A DNA stretch of 64,000 bases from Rhodococcus sp. PAMC28707 (GTDB taxonomy: Bacteria; Actinomycetota; Actinomycetes; Mycobacteriales; Mycobacteriaceae): positions 2,790,001-2,854,000 of the forward strand of contig NZ_CP039253.1 in assembly GCF_004795915.1 (NCBI RefSeq). The letters are read 5' to 3'. The notes under the pieces are model-generated. The model searched no databases and was not told the DNA's origin. It saw only the letters and a program-made list of their open reading frames with translations. Positions 20,065 to 28,340 of the stretch are shown one piece after another; the first letter of the stretch is position 1, and the number at the start of each line of letters is the position of its first letter. A program made the position numbers and the translations under genes.

Positions 20065-20076
20065 GAGAGTCTTCCC

Positions 20077-21225
20077 ATGCCCGAGGCCTACATAATCGAC
20101 GCTGTTCGAACTCCGGTCGGTAAGCGCGGCGGTTCCCTCGCCGAGACGCACCCCGCCGATCTCGGTGCGAGCGTCCTGCGTTCCCTGATGGACCGGTCCT
20201 CGATCGATCCGCCCCAGATCGACGACGTCATTTTCGGTTGCGTCGACGCCATCGGTGGGCAAGCTGGAAACATCGCGCGCACGGCCTGGTTGGCGGCCGG
20301 ATTCCCGGAGGAAGTGCCCGGGGTCACCGTCGATCGTCAGTGCGGCTCGAGCCAGCAAGCAATTCACTTCGCCGCACAGGCCGTCATGAGTGGGACGTCG
20401 GATCTGATCGTCGCCGGTGGCGTACAGAACATGACACAGATCCCGATCGCGGCAGCGATGGTCGTGGGACAGCAGTACGGCTTCGAGACCCCGTTCAGTG
20501 GGTCCAAAGGCTGGGAACACCGCTACGGCCAGCAGGAAGTGTCGCAGTTCCGCGGCGCCGAACTCATTGCCGAGAAGTGGGACGTCACGCGTGAAGACAT
20601 GGAGCAGTTCGCTCTGGCCAGCCATGAGCGCGCTCGGCACGCCATAGCCGAAGGGCGATTCGATCGCGAGATCGTCGGCGTCGGCGACTTCATGGTCGAC
20701 GAGTGCCCGCGTGAGACGACTCTCGAAAAGATGGCTTCGCTCAAGCCCCTCACCGAGGGTGGACGGCTCACCGCGGCCCTCGCCAGCCAGATCTGCGACG
20801 GAGCGAGCGCGACTCTCGTGGCCTCCGCAGCAGCAGTCGAGGCACACGGACTCACCCCGCGCGCCCGGATCCATCACCTCAGCGCCCGCGGTGCCGACCC
20901 GATCTTCATGCTGAGTGCGCCGATCACGGCCACCAAGCACGCACTGGAGAAGGCCGGCCTGTCGATCGACGATATCGACGTCGTGGAAATCAACGAGGCG
21001 TTCGCTCCCGTAGTCCTGGCGTGGCTGAAGGAGACCGGCGCTGATCCGGCCCGGGTCAACATCAACGGTGGTGCGATCGCTCTCGGGCACCCACTCGGCG
21101 CGACGGGGGCAAAGCTCTTTGCCACCATGTTGTGCGAACTCGAACGTACCGGTGGCCGTTACGGCCTGCAGACCGTCTGTGAGGGCGGCGGTACCGCCAA
21201 CGTCACGATCATCGAACGGCTCTGA
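20077..21225 (+). CDS. fadA6: Acetyl-CoA acetyltransferase FadA6
   Basis: Thiolase of 382 residues, assigned to the HIP pathway, where FadA6 cleaves a CoA thioester after ring opening. Catalytic residues are visible: nucleophilic Cys89 (DRQCGSSQQ), His338 (GGAIALGHPLGATG) and Cys368 (VCEGGGTAN). ATG 20077 follows AGGAG. Directly downstream of kstR2 in the same orientation and probably in its operon, as in mycobacteria. Confidence 0.92.
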   Translation: MPEAYIIDAVRTPVGKRGGSLAETHPADLGASVLRSLMDRSSIDPPQIDDVIFGCVDAIGGQAGNIARTAWLAAGFPEEVPGVTVDRQCGSSQQAIHFAAQAVMSGTSDLIVAGGVQNMTQIPIAAAMVVGQQYGFETPFSGSKGWEHRYGQQEVSQFRGAELIAEKWDVTREDMEQFALASHERARHAIAEGRFDREIVGVGDFMVDECPRETTLEKMASLKPLTEGGRLTAALASQICDGASATLVASAAAVEAHGLTPRARIHHLSARGADPIFMLSAPITATKHALEKAGLSIDDIDVVEINEAFAPVVLAWLKETGADPARVNINGGAIALGHPLGATGAKLFATMLCELERTGGRYGLQTVCEGGGTANVTIIERL

Positions 21226-21266
21226 TTCTCGCGTAACGCGCCGGCGTCGGGTCGAATGTCGGACCT

Positions 21267-22517
21267 GTGTGCGACCCTGTGGTCGTGACCGAGTTCGCCC
21301 CCGACGCCCCGGCGGGCAGTGCTGAAGCCAGCATCATGCATGCCGATCTGGACTCTTTCTATGCGTCGGTAGAGCAGCGAGACGACCCACGCCTTCGAGG
21401 CAAACCGGTGCTGGTCGGCGGTGGGGTCGTGCTCGCCGCCAGCTACGAGGCCAAAGCATTCGGTGTCCGGACGCCCATGAGTGGCGCTCGAGCCCGGGCG
21501 CTGTGTCCGCACGCAATTTTCGTTGCCCCTCGCATGGACGCGTACACCGAAGCGAGCCGGGCCGTATTCGAGATCTTCAGAAACACCACTCCGCTCGTGG
21601 AGGGCATTTCCGTCGACGAGGCGTTCCTCGAAGTCGGTGGGTTGGGCAAGATCAGAGGCACTCCGGTTCGGATCGCCGAAAGACTGCGGCGAGAGGTCAA
21701 GGAGCAGGTCGGCCTGCCCATCACCGTCGGTATCGCCTGTACCAAGTTTCTGGCAAAAGTAGCCAGCGCGGTCGGAAAGCCCGACGGGTTGCTGTTGGTT
21801 CCGCCCGGCCGTGAGCTCGAGTTCCTTCATCCGCTGAAGATCGAGCGGCTATGGGGCGTCGGTAAGGTCACCGCCGACAAGCTCCATGCGTTCGACATCG
21901 TGACCATCGGTGACATCGCCGCCCACAGCGAAGCCTCCATCGTGTCGATTCTCGGTAAAGGCGCGGGGCATCATCTGCATTCGCTCGCCAACAATCGCGA
22001 TCCGCGACAGGTGCAGACGTATCGGGGGCGCAGTTCCATCGGTGCGCAGCACGCACTCGGGAGCGGCCCGACGTCGTCGGCGGAGGTGAAGGCTTCCCTC
22101 ATCGCCCTGGTGGATCGAGTGACGCAGCGGATGCGTGCCGCTGAACGCACCGGCCGCACAGTGGTTTTGAGCGTACGGTTCGGTGACTTCACCCGCATCA
22201 CACGTTCCCACACACTGGACCGTACGACGGCTGACACCCAGGCCATTCTCGACGCGGCACTGACGCTTCTGCAGGACGCAGCGTCTCTGATCGCCGAGCG
22301 TGGGATCACGCTGGTGGGCATCACGGTGTCCAATATCGAACGTACGGGCACCGAGCAACTCGAGCTGCAGTTCGATCGACCCCAAGATGCTCCGAGTGCT
22401 TCTGCCCTCGATATGGCGCTCGACGGCGTCCACACCAAATTCGGTAAGGGCGCTCTGACCAGGGGAGTATTGCTGGGTCGCAACTTCGGTTCCTCGGTTC
22501 CGCTACTTCCGGACTGA
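21267..22517 (+). CDS. dinB: DNA polymerase IV (Y-family, DinB)
   Basis: Error-prone translesion polymerase of about 416 residues. The palm motifs MHADLDSFYASVE (Asp27) and SVDEAF (Asp117, Glu118) carry the metal-binding acids; the little-finger domain ends the protein. No recognisable beta-clamp motif was confirmed. The start is uncertain: GTG 21267 gives an 18-base longer N-terminus than GTG 21285. It is a backbone-type gene inserted between the KstR2 genes and the ipd operon. Its end overlaps the stop of the convergent P450 gene by 15 bases. No SOS box was seen. Confidence 0.9.
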   Translation: MCDPVVVTEFAPDAPAGSAEASIMHADLDSFYASVEQRDDPRLRGKPVLVGGGVVLAASYEAKAFGVRTPMSGARARALCPHAIFVAPRMDAYTEASRAVFEIFRNTTPLVEGISVDEAFLEVGGLGKIRGTPVRIAERLRREVKEQVGLPITVGIACTKFLAKVASAVGKPDGLLLVPPGRELEFLHPLKIERLWGVGKVTADKLHAFDIVTIGDIAAHSEASIVSILGKGAGHHLHSLANNRDPRQVQTYRGRSSIGAQHALGSGPTSSAEVKASLIALVDRVTQRMRAAERTGRTVVLSVRFGDFTRITRSHTLDRTTADTQAILDAALTLLQDAASLIAERGITLVGITVSNIERTGTEQLELQFDRPQDAPSASALDMALDGVHTKFGKGALTRGVLLGRNFGSSVPLLPD

Positions 22518-23891
22518 CACCGTCAGCTCGAAGTTCTTCGGCATCAGCGTCAGTCGTTCCTCGATCTTCAGGTGGTAGTCGGGGTCGGCTCGAATGTCGA
22601 ACTGCTGCAGTATGGTTCCGAGAACGAGCACTGCCTCATGAATGGCGAACTGCCGACCGATGCATGCGCGTTCACCCGTACCCCACGGCTTGTAGACGTG
22701 CCCCGGCCGTGACCGAACATTGGCGGAAAGGAACCGATCGGGGTCGAAGGCGTCTGGGTTTTCGCCCCAGACCGGGTCTCGGTGCAGACCCGGAATGAGA
22801 ACGAACGCCCAATCGCCCTTTTTCATCGAATGGATACCGCCGATCGAGGTGTCTTCGCGCGCTTCACGGGCGAATGCAGGCGCAGTCGGCCAGAGCCGCA
22901 AACTCTCGTCGAGGATGCGTCGAACCAGGCGGAGCTTGGGGACCTGCTCGAACTCCGGGGTCTGTGAACCCCATACCGCGTCGACTTCGGCGCGCGCGGC
23001 CTCGAGAATTTCGGGGTGCTGCGAGAGGTAGTGCAGAGCGAAAGACAGCGCGCCCGAGGTGGTTTCGTGGCCGGCGATCAGGAACGTCACGATCTGCTGG
23101 CGAATGTTGATCTCGCTCAGGGCATTGGGATTGTCGGCGTCACGCGCAGCATCGAGCATGATGTCGAGGAGATCGCCTCGACCGGACGTGCCGGCGTCGC
23201 GGCGAGTGCGCACGATGTCGTCGAGAAGGGTTGCGATGTAATGCTTGTCGCGTTCGTTCCTGCGGTCGGCTGTGCGAAAAACGATGTCGGCCAACCATGG
23301 GATCGGCACGATTTCGCGTCGCTGATTGTGTGAGAGGACCCCGACCATCGCGTCGACGAAAGGATGCGGCTTGTCGCGGTTGAACGAGTCGAACCCATAG
23401 CTGAATCCGGTTCTGCCGATGGTGTCGAGGGTCAGCTTGGTCATGTCGGCGGACACATCGACCTTGGTGTGCGAGCGCCAGTGCGCCGTGAGATCGGCTG
23501 CGACGTCGACCATGATGTGGTGGTAGCTGCGCATTGCGGGCTGGGTGAAGGCCGGCCGGAGTAGATCGTGTGCCTTCTGCCAGTTCGGCTCGTCCGAATG
23601 TGCAGTGAACAGAGCATCCCCTCCGATCGAGCGCAAGCCCACGATAGCGGGGGATATGTGTTTGACGAACCGATGCTCGTCACACAACTCCCCAGCCAGG
23701 TCGGCGCCGGAGACCATCACGTATTGGCGCCCCATGACCACTCGTTCGAAGATCGGGCCCAGCTTCTCGGCAAGGGCTATCGAATCCTGAACGGGCGTCG
23801 ATGCATGTACTCCGAGGACATCACCGAGGAACGGGAGGCGCCTGCTCGGGTGCGGAAGTGCGTGCGTCGCCACGTCGACGTCGATGACCAT
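22503..23891 (-). CDS. Cytochrome P450, CYP102-like heme domain without reductase
   Basis: P450 of 462 residues. The I-helix AGHETTSG, the ExxR helix ESLRLWP and the heme loop PWGTGERACIGRQFA (Cys410) are all present. The sequence resembles the heme half of P450BM3-type fatty-acid hydroxylases rather than the neighbouring CYP125, but no flavoprotein reductase domain is fused, so it must rely on external electron transfer. Start ATG 23891. There is no KstR or KstR2 site upstream. Substrate unknown; a long-chain acyl or terpenoid substrate is only a guess. Confidence 0.88.
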   Translation of the reverse strand: MVIDVDVATHALPHPSRRLPFLGDVLGVHASTPVQDSIALAEKLGPIFERVVMGRQYVMVSGADLAGELCDEHRFVKHISPAIVGLRSIGGDALFTAHSDEPNWQKAHDLLRPAFTQPAMRSYHHIMVDVAADLTAHWRSHTKVDVSADMTKLTLDTIGRTGFSYGFDSFNRDKPHPFVDAMVGVLSHNQRREIVPIPWLADIVFRTADRRNERDKHYIATLLDDIVRTRRDAGTSGRGDLLDIMLDAARDADNPNALSEINIRQQIVTFLIAGHETTSGALSFALHYLSQHPEILEAARAEVDAVWGSQTPEFEQVPKLRLVRRILDESLRLWPTAPAFAREAREDTSIGGIHSMKKGDWAFVLIPGLHRDPVWGENPDAFDPDRFLSANVRSRPGHVYKPWGTGERACIGRQFAIHEAVLVLGTILQQFDIRADPDYHLKIEERLTLMPKNFELTVSVRK

Positions 23892-23943
23892 GCTGAGCCT
23901 CTCGATTCACTACTGAACTCGAATACAACAGTGAACCTACTCG

Positions 23944-24391
23944 CTACTGAATCGGTGTCAACTTCTCGCTCGGAGAAGCAAAGCAGGCCTGGGCGACGGG
24001 CTGGCGCAGGAGCGTCTTCAGCTTGTCCGGGGCGGTGCGGCGTACGTCGCTGAGGCAGACCTCGTGGTGCTTGCCTGCCCTCCCCTCGCTGAGTGTTTCG
24101 CGCCGAAGCGAGGGGAGGGCAGGCGCGCCACCCTTTCGTTCGACGGTGCGCCGCGTCGAAGTGATCATCGGTGATCCAGTCCGGGGTCATGATCATCACC
24201 GTCGAGTCCCATTGGGACTTGTCCCGAGCCGAAGTGAACGAATCCATATCGCTCGACCATCAGAGCGCTTCGAGTGGCATCACGGTGTAGTCGCGGTCGA
24301 GCTCGTTCTTGCTGAGGGACTTCAACTTGTATGCAACGGGATAGATCGTGGCCAGAGCATCCCGGTAGGCGGTGGAGGTGTTGGGATGTGC
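23944..24391 (-). pseudogene. Decayed GyrI-like small-molecule-binding protein
   Basis: Minus-strand remnants of a GyrI-like domain protein. From 24391 one frame reads AHPNTSTAYRDALATIYPVA and continues past YTVMPLEAL to an in-frame TGA at 24260-24262, where the family usually has Trp, then resumes with MDSFTSARDKSQW and VMIMTPDWI. A frameshift near 24140 moves to another frame reading KGGAPALPSLRRETLSEGR, and a deletion of roughly 35-40 codons joins this to KHHEVCLSDVRRTAPDKL. The last fragment ends with TAG at 23944. The N-terminus is missing: the first fragment begins directly behind the stop codon of the upstream tetR gene, in the same frame. Three independent lesions make function impossible. 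Confidence 0.78.
24073..24124. repeat. Large inverted repeat inside the pseudogene
   Basis: Perfect 18-base arms (GCCTGCCCTCCCCTCGCT at 24073-24090 and its complement at 24107-24124) with a 16-base loop. In coding terms the arms are the ALPSLR and SEGRAG segments, and the deletion junction of the pseudogene falls at one arm. Confidence 0.85.
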
Positions 24392-24994
24392 CTACCCTCG
24401 GTGGCGCGGCTCGCCATCGATGACGGTTTGTAGTGCGTCGCCGTAGCTTTCGACGATGGTATCGGTAGATGCGGCGAGCAGCCACGGGCTTTCGACGACG
24501 TAAAGGGCGGTCATCAGTCCGGATAGCTGAGCTGCGAGCAGATGGGCACGCAACTCGGCGTCGCCCCCGGAAAGCCGCGGAGCGAGTGGTGCAATGATCA
24601 TCTGCTCGATCGCTTCCTGCAGGTGTTCGCGAACCACTGGGCGGTCGGATGCGCGAACGAGTGCTGCGTAGACGGCAGCCGAGGTGCCCACCTGTCGCTG
24701 ACGTGTTCTACGGACCACGAAATCGACCAGGGCGCTGCCTAATTCGTCGAGTGGGCCTTTCATGACCTCTACGAACGCGTCGGACATCGTCATCGTGCGA
24801 ACGAAGAGCTTTTCCTTGGAGCCGAAGTATCGAATGACCAGAGCAGGATCCACGCCGGCGTGTCTGGCGATGTCGCGGACCCCGGTGGCGGCAAAGCCTT
24901 GTTCGGCGAACAGTTGCGCCGCGGCTGCTTGTACGGCTCGGCGGTTGTGGGCGGTACCCGACCGGGCACCCTCGTCTGAGATCTCGGCCAGCAT
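24392..24994 (-). CDS. TetR-family transcriptional regulator
   Basis: Regulator of 200 residues with an N-terminal helix-turn-helix (AAAQLFAEQGFAATGVRDIA, then PALVIRYFGSKEKLFVRT) and a TetR C-terminal ligand domain. ATG 24994 is chosen because GAAGG lies nine bases before it; the longer frame would extend across the operator. It is divergent from a membrane protein gene, and twin palindromes lie in the shared gap, so it most likely represses that gene and itself. Its stop codon is the left edge of the GyrI-like pseudogene. Ligand unknown. Confidence 0.85.
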   Translation of the reverse strand: MLAEISDEGARSGTAHNRRAVQAAAAQLFAEQGFAATGVRDIARHAGVDPALVIRYFGSKEKLFVRTMTMSDAFVEVMKGPLDELGSALVDFVVRRTRQRQVGTSAAVYAALVRASDRPVVREHLQEAIEQMIIAPLAPRLSGGDAELRAHLLAAQLSGLMTALYVVESPWLLAASTDTIVESYGDALQTVIDGEPRHRG

Positions 24995-25041
24995 GCTTTG
25001 CATCCTTCGTTCGGTTCGATCAACCACTTGCCACCAATCAT

Positions 25042-25081
25042 AGTCAACAGTGTTGACAAACAACAGTCAACACTGTTGACT
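25042..25081. promoter_or_regulatory. Twin palindromic operator between tetR and membrane-protein gene
   Basis: Two 15-base palindromes, GTCAACAGTGTTGAC (25043-25057) and GTCAACACTGTTGAC (25066-25080), are centred 23 bases apart and are reverse complements of each other. Together they form a 16-base-arm inverted repeat. Position in the divergent gap fits a TetR operator binding two dimers. Confidence 0.85.
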
Positions 25082-25129
25082 TGTGGCTTGTCATCATCGT
25101 TGACATTTGAACTGAAAGGTCTGTTGCGC

Positions 25130-26239
25130 ATGCCAAACTCCAGTGACCACCGGCATCCCGACTGGGATCAGGCCTTAGGGGCCGACACCGAAGCCATCGC
25201 ACCCGCTCATATTTTGGAGCATTCCCAAGCATCGGCGCCCGCCGCCGGGGAAAGTCGCACCGCGTGGCGCTCCGTCGTCGAAGCGATGGTGTTTCCGATC
25301 TTCTTCGCCGTGATGTTCGCGCTCTGCTATGTGAGCGCCTTCCACAATCCGACACCCCGGAATGTGGAAATAGTGGTCACCGGTCCGGAGTCCTCCACCA
25401 CCGCACTCGTCGATCAACTCGCGAGCAAAGTCGAGGGCAAATTCGACCTCCAGACATCGACAGACACCGCTGCAGCGATCGAAAGCCTGCAAGCCCGCGA
25501 GATTGCCGGCGTCATCGAACTGGGTTCACCTATGACCGTGCACGTCGCCTCCGCCGAGGGCCCGGTGCTCGTGCAAGCAGTCGAGGGGTTGACCCAACCA
25601 CTTGCCGCCGCCCAGGGACAACCGGCGAACATCGTCGATCACGCGCCGCTCGCACCCGATGACCCCACCGGCCAAGCGTTGTTCTACCTGCTCGTGGTGT
25701 CCACGATCATCGGCTACCTGACGATCACCGTCCTCGCGCAGGTTGCCCCGGCCATGCGGATGCGACCCAAGCTTGGAATTCTCGCTGCGATGTCCGTCAT
25801 CGGTCTCGCGTTGTCGTACCTCGTGTCGTCGATATTCGTGGGGTTCTACGCAGCTTCGTTCGTGGAGAACCTGGCGATGCTCGCGGTGATCTTCACCTAT
25901 ACCTTCACCGTCGGGCTGGTCAGTATTCTGGCCAACAAGGTATTCGGCCATGCCGCGATCATGGTGGTGATGCTCCTCATGATCTTCCTGAACTTCCCCA
26001 GCGCAGGTGCGGCTGTCCCGGTCGACTTCCTTCCCGGATTCTGGTCGGGTGTCAGCAACTTCTGGATCGGCTCAGGGGCGATGGATGCGGCCCGTTCCAT
26101 CGTTTACTTCGGTAGTACCGGCGTCGACAAGGGACTGTTCATCCTGGGCGGATGGCTCGTCCTCACCGTGGCACTGCTGGTCTTCACCCACCGGCCCAAG
26201 AAGACGTCGAAGGATGTTGCGGCGCACGCCGCACACTGA
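25130..26239 (+). CDS. Polytopic membrane protein (YhgE/DUF3533-like)
   Basis: Membrane protein of 369 residues. A hydrophilic N-terminus of about 48 residues precedes a first transmembrane helix (49-68), then an extracytoplasmic domain of about 115 residues, and five more hydrophobic helices to the end with a basic tail. This layout matches YhgE/Pip-like and ABC-2-type permease-related proteins of actinobacteria. Start is ATG 25130; TTG 25124, better spaced from AAGG, is an alternative. Divergent from tetR and likely repressed by it; possibly an efflux or export function. Terminator follows the stop. Confidence 0.75.
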   Translation: MPNSSDHRHPDWDQALGADTEAIAPAHILEHSQASAPAAGESRTAWRSVVEAMVFPIFFAVMFALCYVSAFHNPTPRNVEIVVTGPESSTTALVDQLASKVEGKFDLQTSTDTAAAIESLQAREIAGVIELGSPMTVHVASAEGPVLVQAVEGLTQPLAAAQGQPANIVDHAPLAPDDPTGQALFYLLVVSTIIGYLTITVLAQVAPAMRMRPKLGILAAMSVIGLALSYLVSSIFVGFYAASFVENLAMLAVIFTYTFTVGLVSILANKVFGHAAIMVVMLLMIFLNFPSAGAAVPVDFLPGFWSGVSNFWIGSGAMDAARSIVYFGSTGVDKGLFILGGWLVLTVALLVFTHRPKKTSKDVAAHAAH

Positions 26240-26247
26240 CCCGACAA

Positions 26248-26288
26248 TGGACGTGGACTCTTCCAGCATCTGGCGGAGTCCACGTCCA
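26248..26288 (+). terminator. Rho-independent terminator
   Basis: Hairpin with 13-base arms TGGACGTGGACTC/GAGTCCACGTCCA, a 15-base loop and a following TCTTTGTCT, nine bases after the membrane-protein stop. Confidence 0.85.
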
Positions 26289-26328
26289 TCTTTGTCTCGA
26301 AGTGCTGCCGAGTAACATCGCGAACACG

Positions 26329-26904
26329 ATGTCCAGCCCACGTAAACGCCTGTCACCTGATCTGCGACGCGCACAATTGCTCGACATCGGGTCCCGACTG
26401 TTTGCCGAGCGGCCGTACGAAGACGTGTGGATCGAGGAGGTCGCCGACCTCGCAGGGGTCTCACGCGGCTTGATGTACCACTACTTTTCCTCGAAGCGTG
26501 ACTTCTTCGCCGAGATCATTCGCGTCGAGTCGGCACGGATTCTCGAGATGACAGCCCCCGATACCTCGCTCCCGATCACCGAGCAGGTAGCAGCGGGGCT
26601 CGATGCATATATCGGTTACGTACTCGCCCACGAACACGGGGTCCGCGCGGTCAACCGAGGGGCGATGTCCGGAGACACCGAGATTCAGGCGATGGTGACG
26701 GCCGAACTCGGGGTGCAGCAGGATCGCATCCTTGCCGCCCTTCCCCCGGAGGTCCGAGAGGACGAGGTTCTCAGAATGGCGCTACGGGGATGGGTGTCGT
26801 TCGTGCGGGCTGTATGCCTCGACTGGATGGACCGCCGGACCATCTCCGAAGAAGATGTGCGCGCACTGTGCCTACGGGCGCTCGAGGGACTACTCAGGCT
26901 CTAG
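26329..26904 (+). CDS. TetR-family transcriptional regulator
   Basis: Regulator of 191 residues beginning MSSPRKRLSPDLRRAQLLDI. The helix-turn-helix is at roughly 15-55 (VWIEEVADLAGVSRGLMYHY, FSSKRDFFAEI). The frame is open further upstream but runs through the preceding terminator, so ATG 26329 is preferred. It does not resemble KstR or KstR2. No operator was recognised next to it. Target and ligand unknown; it may control itself or the following DUF2277 gene. Confidence 0.82.
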   Translation: MSSPRKRLSPDLRRAQLLDIGSRLFAERPYEDVWIEEVADLAGVSRGLMYHYFSSKRDFFAEIIRVESARILEMTAPDTSLPITEQVAAGLDAYIGYVLAHEHGVRAVNRGAMSGDTEIQAMVTAELGVQQDRILAALPPEVREDEVLRMALRGWVSFVRAVCLDWMDRRTISEEDVRALCLRALEGLLRL

Positions 26905-26937
26905 AAGGATCGCACGACCAGGACTATCGTGGCGGCT

Positions 26938-27216
26938 ATGTGCCGAAACATCACGACCCTGCGCGGGCTCGAACCGCACGCCACGGACGATGAGATCGAG
27001 GCCGCGGCAAGACAGTACGTTCGCAAGATCAGTGGCGTCCAGAAGACGTCCGACGCCACCCGGGAGGCATTCGAGCAGGCCGTCGCGGAGGTGACCGCCA
27101 CGACGCACCGACTGCTCGACGCGCTGCCCGACAGACGTCAACCGCCCCCCACCGTCCCGCCCCTGCGCAGGCCCGAGGTCCAGGCGCGGATTGCCGCGAA
27201 GGCTTCCGCTTCCTAG
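26938..27216 (+). CDS. DUF2277 family protein
   Basis: Small conserved protein of 92 residues beginning MCRNITTLRGLEP, the hallmark of DUF2277. The rest is helical and charged with a proline-rich end. Function of the family is unknown. ATG 26938 gives the conserved N-terminus. It follows the tetR gene by 33 bases on the same strand and is convergent with ipdC. Confidence 0.85.
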   Translation: MCRNITTLRGLEPHATDDEIEAAARQYVRKISGVQKTSDATREAFEQAVAEVTATTHRLLDALPDRRQPPPTVPPLRRPEVQARIAAKASAS

Positions 27217-27272
27217 CTCTCGGCTGGTCTGGCAGGTGGCGATATCGGTGGAGGGCGGTGACAGAAGGTTGA

Positions 27273-28340
27273 TCAGCTAACGGTCGTGAACTTCTGGATG
27301 TCGTCGATACGACGCACCGCGTCCTCGACGATCGAGGAGATCAACTCGGCACAGGTCGGCAGGTCTTCGATCATTCCGACAACCTGACCCGAAGCCAACA
27401 CACCAGCACGTGTATCGCCATCGACCAAGCCTGCCTTGAGCAGCATCGGGGTGTTCGCAGCCATGATGATCTGCTGCCACGTCCGATCGCTGCTTCGGCG
27501 CATCGCAATTCCGTCGCGGGCGAGATTCGACCACGTCATACCGGTCATCGACTTGAACTTGACAGCATTACCGACAGCGGCGAACAGGCCACGAGCGGGG
27601 TTCGACTGCTCGAGGCTCGTCACCAATTCGGTGTTGAGCACCCGGTGCGGCATGCCGTCGACGCGTCGCGAGACCGTCGTGTCCTGCAGACCACGTTTGA
27701 GGTATTCCTGCTTGACCGAATCAGGGACCGTGCTCTCCTGCGTCAACAGGAATCGGGTACCCATCGCAACACCCGCTGCGCCGTAGGCCAGGGCCGCAGC
27801 GAGGCCGCGGCCGTCGTAGAAGCCGCCTGCCGCCACCACGGGGATGTCGACGGCGTCGAGCACCGACGGGAGCAGAAGCGTCGTCGCGACCGGTCCGGTG
27901 TGACCGCCGCCTTCGCCGCCCTGAACGATGACTGCATCGGCGCCCCAGGCTGCAACCTTCTTGGCGTGCTTGGCTGCACCGATCGATGGAATTACTACTA
28001 CACCTGCCTTTTTGAGCAGCGCGATGAGTTCTTCCTTGGGTGCCAGTGCGAAGGATGCGACACGCACGTTCTCCCGAATCAGGAGATCGATGCGTTGACG
28101 AGCGTCGGTGGCATCTGCACGGATGTTGACGCCGAAGGGCTTGTCGGTCAACGTCTTCGTTTTCGCCACTGCCGCTTCGAGTTCGGCGTAGGTCATCGTC
28201 GCCGACGCCAGGATGCCGAGGCCACCGGCGTTGGCGGTAGCCGCGACCAGGCGCGGCCCGGCAACCCAGCCCATACCGGTCTGAACGACGGGGTGTTCGA
28301 TACCGACCAGTTCGGTCAGCGGCGTGCGAAGACCGCTCAT
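27273..28340 (-). CDS. ipdC: IpdC, nitronate-monooxygenase-like steroid enoyl-CoA reductase
   Basis: FMN-dependent TIM-barrel protein of 355 residues in the 2-nitropropane dioxygenase family, equal in length to the Mtb IpdC I recall (Rv3553). Diagnostic stretches are VQTGMGWVAGPRLVAATANA near the N-terminus, VQGGEGGGHTGP in the middle and VVAAGGFYDGRGLAAALAYG for FMN binding. In the HIP pathway it acts on a CoA ester during C-ring degradation. ATG 28340 overlaps the ipdB stop (ATGA). Last gene of echA20-ipdA-ipdB-ipdC. Confidence 0.92.
   Translation of the reverse strand: MSGLRTPLTELVGIEHPVVQTGMGWVAGPRLVAATANAGGLGILASATMTYAELEAAVAKTKTLTDKPFGVNIRADATDARQRIDLLIRENVRVASFALAPKEELIALLKKAGVVVIPSIGAAKHAKKVAAWGADAVIVQGGEGGGHTGPVATTLLLPSVLDAVDIPVVAAGGFYDGRGLAAALAYGAAGVAMGTRFLLTQESTVPDSVKQEYLKRGLQDTTVSRRVDGMPHRVLNTELVTSLEQSNPARGLFAAVGNAVKFKSMTGMTWSNLARDGIAMRRSSDRTWQQIIMAANTPMLLKAGLVDGDTRAGVLASGQVVGMIEDLPTCAELISSIVEDAVRRIDDIQKFTTVS

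Noticed and set aside
24073..24124. Inverted repeat considered as an insertion-sequence end or a terminator
   Set aside because: Both arms are explained as coding parts of the GyrI-like remnant (ALPSLR and SEGRAG), and no transposase or target duplication is seen.
26329..26904. TetR gene considered as KstR
   Set aside because: Its sequence does not resemble KstR, and no KstR box lies next to it.
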